Part shown: positions 1 to 7,349 of the stretch, one piece after another
How positions within the stretch are numbered: position 1 is the stretch's first letter
Layout of the letters: the number at the start of each line of letters is the position of its first letter
The notes under the pieces: generated by a model
What the model was told of the DNA's origin: nothing
The model's database searches: none
Seen by the model: only the letters and a program-made list of their open reading frames with translations
Made by a program: the position numbers and the translations under genes
Assembly: GCA_937863995.1 (NCBI GenBank)
Contig: CALMIK010000035.1
Span: 1 to 32,990, forward strand
Origin: an uncultured Chelatococcus sp.
Lineage (GTDB): Bacteria > Pseudomonadota > Alphaproteobacteria > Rhizobiales > Beijerinckiaceae
Direction: 5' to 3'
Length of the DNA stretch: 32,990 bases

Positions 1-469
1 GCGGCAGCGGACCGAGTATCGTGATGTTGTGCGCTTCGGCGGCCGCCACCAGCGCTGCCATGTCCGGCGCGGCCGGCGGCGTGCCATCAGCCACGCTCGC
101 TTCGGCGATGAAATCGGAGAAATCGCTGCCGGTTGTCATCAGCAGGATTCTGGCCGGCCCCTCGCCTTCGATGCGAAATCCGTGTGCAACGCCGCGCGGA
201 CCAAAAGCGAAATCGCCCGTTTGGAGTAAAATGCGGCTGTCGCCGACGATCACCGACATCGCGCCTTCAATGACATAGAAGGATTCGTCCTCGGAATGAT
301 GCACATGCCACGGCGACTCGAAGCCGGGCGGGATGACTTGCTCGATCAGGCTGAACTGGCCGCCGGTGACTTCCCGCCCCGCCTTGATCCAGGTCGGCAG
401 GCCGAGAAACCGCAAGGCTGCGGCGGGCTCAGGCGTGGCAGTGGACGCATTAATAGCATTCATAGTCAT
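1..469 (-). CDS. Cupin-domain protein (quercetin 2,3-dioxygenase-like), C-terminus outside window
   Basis: Small beta-barrel cupin, of which about 156 codons are visible; the gene runs off the left edge, so its true length is unknown. Cupin motif 1 is clear, with metal-ligand candidates H55, H57 and E62 in a stretch reading HVHHSEDESFYVIEG. Motif 2 carries H96 (PRGVAHGF). The 3-His/1-Glu set fits a metal-binding cupin of the quercetinase/general stress type, but the substrate cannot be read from sequence. The ATG at 469 is chosen because GGGAG lies 6 bases upstream; a second ATG at 463 is possible. It lies 76 bp downstream of the tetR gene on the same strand and could be co-transcribed with it. 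The protein is probably cytosolic, with no signal peptide. Confidence 0.85.
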   Translation of the reverse strand, partial: MTMNAINASTATPEPAAALRFLGLPTWIKAGREVTGGQFSLIEQVIPPGFESPWHVHHSEDESFYVIEGAMSVIVGDSRILLQTGDFAFGPRGVAHGFRIEGEGPARILLMTTGSDFSDFIAEASVADGTPPAAPDMAALVAAAEAHNITILGPLP

Positions 470-545
470 GATGGGCTCCCGATGGAAGTTGACCTTGAGT
501 ACACGATGGCGTTCTGCGGCTCTTGACTTACGCCATTCGGCCTGA

Positions 546-1202
546 TCATCGCTTGCTTGCGGCTGCGATGAATATCGTGCTCAGCGCTCCAATGAGTTGC
601 TCGTCGGAGTAGAGCAGCGGGTCTCCCTGTGACTCCACCAGCCCCTTCATCGTCAGCAGGCCGAGCGCCGAGGCGAAGGCGAGGAAGGCGAACAGGCGGG
701 GCTCGACCAGCCCGGGCAGGTTGGCTTCAGCAAGCTTGCGGGCCGCGTCACCCAGCAAGATGTCGTTGATCGGGCGAATACGCTCGAACTGCTCGGAAGA
801 AAGCTGCAGCCCGGACGACCCTGAGACCTGACCAAACAGATAGGCAAGGCGGAAGTCATCCATGTGGGGGGCAAAGTCCTCGACTATGGTCCGGATGATG
901 GCAGCAAGCGCTTCGGGACCCGACGCCACCGGCGCGACGGCATCCTGCACCCGCTGTGCCTGGCTTTCCCAGATGCCGCAGACCAGGTCGAAGACCAGCG
1001 CCTCCTTGGAGGCGAAGTAATAGTAGAGCCCCGTCTTTGACATTCCCGCTTCCCGCGCCACGGCCTCGAGCGTTACCGCGGCGATGCCGTGGCGCAGCAA
1101 CACCGAACGGGCGGCGGCGAGAATGTCCTCGCGCGATCTCTCGCGGCTGCGTTGCCTGCGAGCACGCCGGGCATCGGCCGGATCGGTTGTGGTTTTTACC
1201 AT
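546..1202 (-). CDS. TetR/AcrR-family transcriptional repressor
   Basis: A 218-residue one-component regulator. The N-terminal TetR helix-turn-helix covers about residues 25-70, with the family signature TLEAVAREAGMSKTGLYYYF followed by SKEAL. The rest is a helical ligand-binding/dimerisation domain with no recognisable ligand specificity. AGAAGG sits 5 bases before the ATG at 1202, so I prefer that start; an in-frame ATG at 1220 would add six residues but has no ribosome site. It is transcribed divergently from the MAPEG gene at 1291 across a 17-bp perfect palindrome that overlaps promoter-like elements for both genes. It therefore probably represses itself and the MAPEG gene, and the cupin gene follows on the same strand. 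Confidence 0.93.
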   Translation of the reverse strand: MVKTTTDPADARRARRQRSRERSREDILAAARSVLLRHGIAAVTLEAVAREAGMSKTGLYYYFASKEALVFDLVCGIWESQAQRVQDAVAPVASGPEALAAIIRTIVEDFAPHMDDFRLAYLFGQVSGSSGLQLSSEQFERIRPINDILLGDAARKLAEANLPGLVEPRLFAFLAFASALGLLTMKGLVESQGDPLLYSDEQLIGALSTIFIAAASKR

Positions 1203-1239
1203 TGGTGCCTTCTGGTCCATTCAACTAGAAACTTACCGA

Positions 1240-1269
1240 TTTATAAGTAAACTGTCCATAGGTTGACAA
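1240..1269 (-). promoter_or_regulatory. Putative promoter of the tetR gene
   Basis: On the minus strand TTGTCA (1264-1269) and TATAAA (1240-1245) are separated by 18 bp, a near-consensus sigma-70-type promoter. A start near 1233 would leave a leader of about 31 nt before the preferred ATG at 1202. The -35 hexamer lies beside the palindromic operator at 1271-1287. Confidence 0.5.
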
Positions 1270-1290
1270 ATTAGACCAATGGTCTAAAAA
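1263..1290 (+). promoter_or_regulatory. Putative promoter of the MAPEG gene
   Basis: TTGACA (1263-1268) is a perfect -35 hexamer; TAAAAA (1285-1290), 16 bp further on, is a poor -10 that abuts the ATG at 1291. The operator palindrome fills the spacer. If used, the transcript would be nearly leaderless from 1291 or would start translation at a downstream TTG (1342). Confidence 0.35.
1271..1287. promoter_or_regulatory. Palindromic operator, probable TetR binding site
   Basis: TTAGACC-AAT-GGTCTAA is a perfect 7-bp inverted repeat with a 3-bp spacer. Its size and symmetry are typical of TetR-family operators. It lies between the divergent tetR and MAPEG genes and inside the plus-strand promoter spacer, so binding would block both directions. 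That it is the cognate site is inferred from position. Confidence 0.75.
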
Positions 1291-1803
1291 ATGACATCAC
1301 TATCGGACGGCGATCGTCAGGCTGAGCATGAGGCCAATCAATTGGACCATTTCAATCTCGCGAACCCGGTGTTCGCCACCTACGCGATCGCGGCAGCGAT
1401 CATGCTCCTGAAGGGTGTGGCGATGTCGTGGCTGACCGTCGCCAGGCTGATCTCGGAAAATGCGGGGATGCTCAATCCGGAGGACCTCCGGAAGACGCCG
1501 TTCAATATGAACCCAGACCCGTCACAGCTTTTGCCGAATGACCGGGTCGAGCGTATCCGGCGCATTCAGCTGAACGATCTCGAAAATCCGCCGTATTTCT
1601 TCGTCGCCGGGTTGCTTTACGTCACCACGGCGCCGCCGCTCTGGCAGGCGCAGGTGCTGTTCTACGGCTACGCTGCGACGCGCCTGGCGCATTTCGTGGC
1701 TTACTACACGGCGCAGAACCACGAAGTGAGGGCAGCGCTCTGGACACCCGGCTCGCTCGTGATCGTCTATCTGGCTGGAGCAACGCTGCTCGCGGCCCTA
1801 TAG
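1291..1803 (+). CDS. MAPEG-family membrane protein (microsomal glutathione S-transferase-like)
   Basis: A 170-residue integral membrane protein of the MAPEG superfamily. These are four-helix trimeric proteins that conjugate glutathione to lipophilic electrophiles or reduce lipid peroxides. The diagnostic block is at residues 88-99 (RIRRIQLNDLEN), as in microsomal GST1. Membrane segments lie at about 27-50, 102-118, 119-140 and 152-170. The ATG at 1291 has no Shine-Dalgarno; a TTG at 1342 with GAGG 8 bases upstream is an alternative that removes 17 hydrophilic residues and would still leave the whole core. The divergent TetR regulator and intervening operator suggest induction by an electrophile or toxic compound. 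Confidence 0.88.
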   Translation: MTSLSDGDRQAEHEANQLDHFNLANPVFATYAIAAAIMLLKGVAMSWLTVARLISENAGMLNPEDLRKTPFNMNPDPSQLLPNDRVERIRRIQLNDLENPPYFFVAGLLYVTTAPPLWQAQVLFYGYAATRLAHFVAYYTAQNHEVRAALWTPGSLVIVYLAGATLLAAL

Positions 1804-1948
1804 GCCCCACTCAACATGAAGACCTTGCTGCACGATTAGCAGTCCGGCAGCTTTAGGGAGGCCGGAGAGCAAACTCAGCGGTGGGCGTGGCGGAGCGTAA
1901 CCGACATCTCCTTCCGCCCCCCTAGCGGCAGCTCTTAAGAATTTGACC

Positions 1949-1975
1949 TTAAGGCTGAAACGACCGATAGCTCAT
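1949..1975 (-). pseudogene. Vestige of a ParE-type toxin start
   Basis: The antitoxin stop overlaps an ATG in the ATGA arrangement usual for parDE operons. The frame from that ATG reads only MSYRSFQP before a stop, which resembles the start of a ParE toxin. No ParE-like continuation is found in any minus-strand frame down to the MAPEG stop at 1803. I read this as a truncated toxin; with eight codons the assignment rests mostly on position. Confidence 0.35.
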
Positions 1976-2205
1976 TCCGCCCCACGCTCAGCGATCTTGG
2001 CATCGAGCTTCTGCCTGACCCGGGCGAAGGCCGCCTCGCCATCAATGGCCGGACCGCTGTTCATGCCGGCATCCCACAACCGCCCCAGTTCCTCGACAGC
2101 CTTGGCACGCTGTGTTCGCCGGTGCTTCCAGTCGCACAGGGCTTCCCGCATCATTGCCGCCATTTCAGGAGTGAGCGCGACGCTCACTTTCTTGACATTG
2201 GCCAT
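1972..2205 (-). CDS. parD: ParD-family antitoxin with an apparent internal deletion
   Basis: A 77-residue ribbon-helix-helix antitoxin of the CopG/ParD type. The N-terminus MANVKKVSVALTPEMAAMMREA matches the DNA-binding strand and first helix of this ParD subfamily. The C-terminal part (DWKHRRTQRAKAVEELGRLWDAG) matches the toxin-wrapping region. The usual linking stretch of about 16 residues, of the form xxGEYxSxSEVIREA, is missing: residue 22 passes straight into LCDWKHRR, with the junction near 2140. The start at 2205 is set by GGAGAGAGG just upstream; a TTG extension to 2238 is not needed. No intact toxin follows. The protein may no longer fold as a DNA-binding dimer. Family membership is clear; the deletion is judged from memory of homologues. 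Confidence 0.75.
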   Translation of the reverse strand: MANVKKVSVALTPEMAAMMREALCDWKHRRTQRAKAVEELGRLWDAGMNSGPAIDGEAAFARVRQKLDAKIAERGAE

Positions 2206-2229
2206 GAGACCTCTCTCCTCTCGTTGAAT

Positions 2230-2248
2230 GGTAGACAAGTTTGTTACC
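2230..2248. promoter_or_regulatory. Imperfect palindrome upstream of parD, possible autoregulatory operator
   Basis: GGTAGACAAGTTTGTTACC forms GGTA-ACAA/TTGT-TACC arms if one G is bulged. It sits 25 bp upstream of the parD start, where ParD antitoxins bind their own promoters. It may be a relic if the antitoxin no longer binds DNA. Confidence 0.35.
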
Positions 2249-2427
2249 GAGAGCGAGGGGAGTCCATCATCGCGGTCACCGCGCGGTTACGCATCCGCCC
2301 TTCCGCTGTGGTTCACGCCAATTCGGCAGTTCCGCAGCATTCCTCCCGGTCCTAAATCGCGTTCAAGGTCTCGGCCCTCGTCATTCTGGTGCTGGACATG
2401 TGGGTTCACTCCTTCACGAGGCCCACA

Positions 2428-3447
2428 ATGCTCAGATTTTTTTACACCTTATGCGCCCTCCTGATTTTGACTACCGCCGCGCAGGCAGGCGGGATCGGGT
2501 TCCGCCGGATCGTTATCGGTGCCGATAGCACGCGCCCGCTGAATGCCAGCCTCTGGTATCCGACCCGGGACACCGCCCCATCCGGCCCCGTGGGCGAGAA
2601 CCGGGTATTCGTCGGCATTCCGGCAGTCACTGATGCGGCACCGGATCAGGAACGCCATCAGCTGGTCATCTTATCCCACGGCTACGGCGGCAGTTGGCGC
2701 AATCTCAACTGGCTGGCCAGGGAATTGGTCGGGGCAGGCTATGCCGTGGCCGCCCCGGACCATCCCGGCACGACCACTTTCGACCGCGATCCCAGGCAGG
2801 CCGCGACGCTCTGGAAGCGTCCGCGCGATCTCAGTCGCACCATCGACGCCGTTCTGGCGGACCCTGCGTTGGCTGGCCGGATCGACCCCGACCGCATCGC
2901 CGCCATCGGCCATTCGCTGGGCGGATGGACGGTCGCCGCGCTCGCCGGGGCGCGGTTCGACCCTGCGCTTTTTGCACGGGATTGCGAAGACCATCCCAGC
3001 CCCCGCACCTGCGGTCTCTCGGGTGAACTCGGGCTGGCCGATCCCGCCATCGGCCGGGACATGCGCGATCCGCGCGTCAAGGCCTTCGTCACGCTGGACC
3101 TCGGGCTCGCGCGCGGCTTCACGCCGGAAAGCCTCGCCGCCGTCAGGCTTCCGGCCCTCGTCTTCGGTGCGGGCGTCGATATCGGCGATCTGCCGGCGAC
3201 GTTGGAATCCGGCTGGCTGGCCGATCATCTGCCCCCGGAAAGCACACGCCTCGTGATGATCCCGGATGCGATGCACTTCAGCTTCATGCAGGTTTGCAAG
3301 CCGGGAGCCGAGGCGTTGATCGAGGCGGAAGACCCGGGTGACGGGGTCGTCTGCCGCGACGGCGCCGGGCGCGGCCGCGCGGCGATCCACGGAGAGATTG
3401 CTACCACGATCATCCGCTTTCTGGCGCAATCCCTGCCGCCTCTCTGA
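2428..3447 (+). CDS. Secreted alpha/beta hydrolase (PAF-acetylhydrolase / dienelactone hydrolase-like)
   Basis: A 339-residue exported hydrolase. Residues 1-20 are a signal peptide ending in AQA before G21. The alpha/beta fold is shown by an oxyanion-type HGYGG (84-88), the nucleophile elbow GHSLGG with Ser163, a likely acid in FGAGVDIGD and a His in DAMHF. The layout (long strand with PDHPGTTT, then a cap with several cysteines) resembles bacterial relatives of platelet-activating-factor acetylhydrolase. The natural ester or amide substrate is unknown. The ATG at 2428 has GAGG 6 bases upstream and begins exactly at the signal peptide, so the upstream in-frame ATG at 2389 is rejected. The last 38 bp overlap the 3' end of the convergent AraC-type gene. 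Confidence 0.85.
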   Translation: MLRFFYTLCALLILTTAAQAGGIGFRRIVIGADSTRPLNASLWYPTRDTAPSGPVGENRVFVGIPAVTDAAPDQERHQLVILSHGYGGSWRNLNWLARELVGAGYAVAAPDHPGTTTFDRDPRQAATLWKRPRDLSRTIDAVLADPALAGRIDPDRIAAIGHSLGGWTVAALAGARFDPALFARDCEDHPSPRTCGLSGELGLADPAIGRDMRDPRVKAFVTLDLGLARGFTPESLAAVRLPALVFGAGVDIGDLPATLESGWLADHLPPESTRLVMIPDAMHFSFMQVCKPGAEALIEAEDPGDGVVCRDGAGRGRAAIHGEIATTIIRFLAQSLPPL

Positions 3448-4486
3448 CCGGGGCCTCCGCATTCGACCGCGCCCCGCGCCGCCATCCGCTGGGCGTGGTG
3501 CCCCCGATGCGCTGGAATTCCCGGTTGAAGTTCGATTTCGTCTGGAAGCCGCAGTCGAACATGATCGTCGTCACGGGACGGTCGGTCTGCGCGAGAAGGT
3601 CCATCGCCTCGCGGATACGCCACTCGTTGATGGCCTGCGACACGTTCCGGCCGAGTTTGCGGTTGATCGCGCCGGAAATCTGCCGGGCGGGAATGCCCAA
3701 GCGCCGCGAGAGCCGGTCCAGTGTCAGGTCCGGATCACGATAGAGCCTGCTTCCGGCCATGAGCCGCTCAACCTCTGCCAGAACATGATCGTCATCGGGG
3801 CCGGGCGCATCCTGTCCGGCCTTCCTGTCCACGGCGATGACGTGCGGCGCGGCTTCGGTCTGGGGCGCACTGCGCCCCATCACCGCCGCGGCCCAGGCGA
3901 TCAGCGGCAGCAGCAGCATATTTCCTACGCTGACGATGCGCGTGACGTGGCTGCCGTCGCCGAAGCCGAAATCCAGCGCGATGGCCAGATCGACAAATCC
4001 CGACGACAAAAGCAGGGCGCCCGCAAGCGCGGCCGCCCTGCTCGCTTGCGGCGCTTCGCTCAGCCGCGCGCCGCCGAGGCTGTCCGGTCCGGCGAGGCCG
4101 CGCTTCAGCAACAACGCGCCGTAACCGAAGAACAGAACGGCCAGCACCGCATCGATCGGCGGATGCAACCATGGCCAGAGCGCCGAGAGGGCGAGCACTG
4201 CCCCGGCGGGCAGGAAATGAGGCCAGACGGGAGCGCGCGCCGCCCTGCGCAATCCCGAGAAGCAAAGCCATGCGGCAGGCGGCAGCAGCGCCGCGATCAC
4301 GGGTTGCAGGAAGCGGAAGATTTTGGCGTCGAAAGTCCAGCGCAGGCCAACCACGACCGTCAGCGCAATGCAGGCGCAGAGAAAGACGGCGACCGGTTGG
4401 CGACCGCTCTCTTGCCGCGCCACGATAAGGCAGAGCAGAAAAGCCAACAGAAGCGCAATCACGAAGGGCAGCGGGACTGAGATCAT
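3410..4486 (-). CDS. Membrane-anchored AraC-family transcriptional regulator
   Basis: A 358-residue protein whose N-terminal two-thirds are hydrophobic, with about seven predicted membrane helices (near residues 3-23, 31-49, 60-80, 89-108, 111-130, 150-172 and 185-208). The C-terminal third, about residues 235-340, is an AraC/XylS double helix-turn-helix (DLTLDRLSRRLGIPARQIS, then the second HTH ending in FNREFQRIGGTTPSGWR). No cytosolic sugar- or cupin-like sensor domain is present, so sensing would occur at or in the membrane. Its target is not visible; the convergent hydrolase is one candidate, because the two genes share 38 bp of 3' sequence. No good Shine-Dalgarno was noted before the ATG at 4486. 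Confidence 0.85.
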   Translation of the reverse strand: MISVPLPFVIALLLAFLLCLIVARQESGRQPVAVFLCACIALTVVVGLRWTFDAKIFRFLQPVIAALLPPAAWLCFSGLRRAARAPVWPHFLPAGAVLALSALWPWLHPPIDAVLAVLFFGYGALLLKRGLAGPDSLGGARLSEAPQASRAAALAGALLLSSGFVDLAIALDFGFGDGSHVTRIVSVGNMLLLPLIAWAAAVMGRSAPQTEAAPHVIAVDRKAGQDAPGPDDDHVLAEVERLMAGSRLYRDPDLTLDRLSRRLGIPARQISGAINRKLGRNVSQAINEWRIREAMDLLAQTDRPVTTIMFDCGFQTKSNFNREFQRIGGTTPSGWRRGARSNAEAPVREAAGIAPESG

Positions 4487-4902
4487 GCGATATCGCTATC
4501 GCTGTTCGCGAAATTCCGCAAAGGGCTTGGGCCTCGCATGGCTGAGCGGTCCATCCTCAACCCACCGTTCGTTGCGTCACCCGGCCAGTGGCGCCATTCA
4601 TTCGTGCGCGGGAAGCGGATCGACGCGGCGCCGGGTGACGGTCGACGGCCAGATGCTCCATTTGACAGCCAAGCACTTCAGAGATCTCGCTTTATCCAGA
4701 AATCCCTGAGCGCTGTTCCCTCATCGTTAAACGGGATACCGAACTCGGCAACCAGCTCAGGCGGGCGGCGAAGCGACCGGTGGGGCGAGCGGCCTCTTCG
4801 CGATCTTCGGCCTGCCAGACGATGATGTTGATGAGGGGCACCACAGGAGGAGCCCTTCACCACGCGGATTTACACCGCGGCTCCGCGTTACCTCACCCTC
4901 CC
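4487..4902. other. Intergenic region, 416 bp, no supported gene
   Basis: Lies between the start of the AraC-type regulator and the end of the HlyD gene. Short open frames exist on both strands but lack ribosome sites and recognisable motifs. An inverted repeat, ACGCGGA (4862-4868) with TCCGCGT (4882-4888), follows the HlyD stop and could act as a weak transcript end, though no T-run follows. The AraC-gene promoter should lie near 4487-4560. Part of the minus strand around 4700-4850 looks faintly protein-like but is frame-broken; it may be debris. Confidence 0.4.
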
Positions 4903-6135
4903 TCAATGCCCGCCAAGGACGAGTGTCTGGATGGGGAAGATCAGCACCTGGAGGCGCAGCAGCATCGCGTGCACCAGGCCCACGGCATCGACTGCATGGA
5001 GGACGAATTTCCTCACCGTACCCAACTGGCCGGAAGCGATCAGGTCGTGGTTGCTGGTGTAGGCGTTGGCGATACAACCGCTACCCGGTGTAACTCCGTC
5101 TAAGCCGCCCTCGTAAAGCGGTTCGAGATAGGCCAGAATCGTGCCAGGCCGCGTCGTTTGCTGGACGTCCAGCAACGTGTCGCCGGTGCGCACCTGGCCG
5201 GAGGCGATGAAGTCCTGCACATCCGTGACCACCATCGGAATGATCGTCCACGGCTTCGATGCACAGGCAACCTCCGCCACCATGCCGGGCTTGATGACCT
5301 GCGCCTCGATCTGCCCGAACCCGGCCTGAAGGCGGCCCCGGCCCGCGCCTTCCGGGATCAGCACACCCGCTGGCCGCATGAAGGGATTGACGACCTCGCC
5401 GATGCGGAGCGTGAACTGCTCCACCCGTCCGTCCACGCCCGCGCGGATGACGGTCTTGTCCAGTTCCACCTGCGCCTGGGCGAGCGCGGCTTCGGCGCTG
5501 GCCTTTTGTGCGGGCAGGAGCGTCGCTATCCTTGCCTCGGCCTGGGTCTTGGCCGCAATCGCCGCGTCGATGCTGCCCTGGCGGCCCTGGAGCGCAACCT
5601 CGAGCCTCTCGACGTCACGCACAGCGACGGCGCCCGGATTGCGGCGCTGAATTTCCCGCTTCGTCTCCAGTTCGTCGGCGGTCTGCTGATAGGCGCCCCG
5701 CGCTTCCACGAGGCGGCCCTCGGCTGCCTGGATATCCGTCTGCGCGACGGTCAGCTCCGCATCGACCTCGACAATCTGACGCCGGGCCACCTCGACCGCC
5801 GCCTCCTGCCGGGAACTCTCAAGCCGGAATATCGGCTCGCCTTGCTTGACCTCGTCGCTGATGCTGACATAGATTTCATCAACGCGTCCATTAGCCTCAG
5901 GCAGTATTGGAACAGTCCTGAAAAGAGCGGTGGCGCTCGTCGTCGAGGGATGGTTGTAGAAGATCACGGTAATCAGCCCCACCGTGAGCATCAGGCATGC
6001 AACGATTCCCCACCGCAGCTCGAACCACACCGAGTAAAAAGTTATTTCCTTGCCCAGACGCTTGCCCTGCCCGTAGCGGCGGTAAAGATAGTCCGGCAGC
6101 ACCGTCAACAGGGAACAGAGAAGAAGCTCAAACAT
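4903..6135 (-). CDS. HlyD-family membrane fusion protein (YiaV/EmrA-like)
   Basis: A 410-residue periplasmic adaptor. A short hydrophobic N-terminus is followed by a membrane anchor at about residues 39-60 (FELRWGIVACLMLTVGLITVIFY). Then come a lipoyl/barrel half (LPEANGRVDEIYVSISDEVKQGEPIF), a long alpha-helical hairpin rich in Ala, Glu and Gln (about 115-235), and the second barrel half (TVIRAGVDGRVEQFTLRIGEVV). The start at 6135 is fixed by AAGGA and by an 8-bp overlap with the upstream small membrane gene, which implies translational coupling. Adaptors of this kind link an inner-membrane exporter to an outer-membrane channel; neither is encoded nearby. The C-terminal tail (HAMLLRLQVLIFPIQTLVLG) is again hydrophobic, as in the YiaV group. 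Confidence 0.85.
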   Translation of the reverse strand: MFELLLCSLLTVLPDYLYRRYGQGKRLGKEITFYSVWFELRWGIVACLMLTVGLITVIFYNHPSTTSATALFRTVPILPEANGRVDEIYVSISDEVKQGEPIFRLESSRQEAAVEVARRQIVEVDAELTVAQTDIQAAEGRLVEARGAYQQTADELETKREIQRRNPGAVAVRDVERLEVALQGRQGSIDAAIAAKTQAEARIATLLPAQKASAEAALAQAQVELDKTVIRAGVDGRVEQFTLRIGEVVNPFMRPAGVLIPEGAGRGRLQAGFGQIEAQVIKPGMVAEVACASKPWTIIPMVVTDVQDFIASGQVRTGDTLLDVQQTTRPGTILAYLEPLYEGGLDGVTPGSGCIANAYTSNHDLIASGQLGTVRKFVLHAVDAVGLVHAMLLRLQVLIFPIQTLVLGGH

Positions 6136-6559
6136 GGGGCTGTTCCTTTGAAGCGTGAGCCGCGTGCAAATCGTCGGCGATCTCTTCCGATTGCGTGAGC
6201 GCGGCATCGCTGCGCTCGATACCGGCAATCTTGTCCAGCGCTTCGGCCATGCGCCGCAACGGGCTGCCGAAGTCGGGAATGTCGATCAGGGCGAGCAGCA
6301 GGCCGATGACCCAGAAGACATGTATGTGCGTGAACAGGGCCAGCAAGCCGAGCACCGCGACGATCTCGAACTGAAGCTTGCGTCCCCGGTGGGCGATGCG
6401 TTCGGGCATCGTGTGCAACCGCAGGAACAGGGTGCCGGCAACCAACACGGTGGCGATCAGAAAGACCGCCATGATAACCATGAGAACATCGGTCTCGCCG
6501 GGCCCGCTGATGAACACGGGCAGATGATCGAGAGCCGCCGGATTAAGAGATGCGGTCAT
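6128..6559 (-). CDS. Small inner-membrane protein, DUF3302/YiaW-like partner of the HlyD protein
   Basis: A 143-residue protein with two strong membrane helices (about residues 22-47 and 64-90) and a charged C-terminal tail. The stretch between the helices, with LHTMPERIAHR, and the LIDIPDFGSPL segment resemble the DUF3302 proteins found beside YiaV-type HlyD adaptors. I assign this from memory of the pair and from the overlap with the downstream hlyD gene (stop and start share 8 bp). AGGA lies about 8 bases before the ATG at 6559. The role is unknown; a stabilising or transport-assisting subunit for the adaptor is plausible. Confidence 0.65.
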   Translation of the reverse strand: MTASLNPAALDHLPVFISGPGETDVLMVIMAVFLIATVLVAGTLFLRLHTMPERIAHRGRKLQFEIVAVLGLLALFTHIHVFWVIGLLLALIDIPDFGSPLRRMAEALDKIAGIERSDAALTQSEEIADDLHAAHASKEQPHV

Positions 6560-6711
6560 TGTCCATTGTCCTGTATGAGAAAGTCACGCAAAAGCGGCCG
6601 TGACCGGCCAAGGTATCGCTTTCACGGAAGGCAAATTGCGATCACGGCCGGCCCGGGCTTCAGGCGTGCTTCAGCGCGCGGCAGACGGCTGCCGCGATCA
6701 TCCCCGCCCTG

Positions 6712-7173
6712 TCAGGTAACGTCGGCGCCCCAGAACAGGAATACGCCCACATCCCCCGGCAAATCATTGCGGTAGTTGACGATTTCTGCGCGCAACCCAT
6801 ATCCTAGCGGCTTGAGGTGCTCGCGCCAGAGTTCATAGAGCGCGCGCGGACGCCCCTGCAGCGTGTCGGGCCATGTCGGGTCGCCGACAAGGATGGCGCG
6901 GCCGTGATCGGTTAGCGTCTCGGAAGGAAACTGGCCGGTCGACACTTCGTTCAATCCGTGCTCGCTCGCCGTGCGGATCAGGGCAGCAACGCGCCTGATG
7001 GCTTCCTCGGCGACGACTTCCTTGGGATTGAGCAGCGCAGCGATCAACTCTGCCCGTTGGGTATCGCCGGTCTCGTGCAGTTGGCGGTGACGCGCCTCCT
7101 CTTCGGCGCGCTTCTCGGCCGCCCGCCGGGCAAAATCGGCCGCAGGGGGTAAGTCAAAGGCATTATCGGTCAT
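6712..7173 (-). CDS. Conserved-looking hypothetical protein, 153 residues
   Basis: I do not recognise this protein. The N-terminal 60 residues are highly charged and helical (RRAAEKRAEEEARHRQLHE), probably a coiled coil. The second half has mixed alpha/beta character, with a well-formed ending containing VNYRNDLPGDVGVFLFWG. There is no signal peptide or membrane segment. The ATG at 7173 is chosen because GAGGA lies 7 bases upstream; in-frame starts at 7197 and 7218 have weaker sites. It is isolated, with 152 bp to the DUF3302 gene downstream and 176 bp to the acxR stop upstream, and reads as a stand-alone transcription unit. Confidence 0.7.
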   Translation of the reverse strand: MTDNAFDLPPAADFARRAAEKRAEEEARHRQLHETGDTQRAELIAALLNPKEVVAEEAIRRVAALIRTASEHGLNEVSTGQFPSETLTDHGRAILVGDPTWPDTLQGRPRALYELWREHLKPLGYGLRAEIVNYRNDLPGDVGVFLFWGADVT

Positions 7174-7349
7174 GGCAGGATCCTCGCGAGTCTTCATAAG
7201 CCATGGGCAAATGAACACGCCTGGATAATTGCATACTTTCGCAACGGTTTCTATAATATCCTCAAAATAGGCGACTAATTACTGTTTTCGCATGTACAGA
7301 GCCAAGCCGAGGCCATTCAGTCACCGGATGAGCGCTTTGTTGAAAATGG

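Noticed and set aside
4695..4863. Short minus-strand stretch with a faintly protein-like reading between the AraC and HlyD genes
   Set aside because: Frame-broken, no start site, no family recognised; described only as intergenic.
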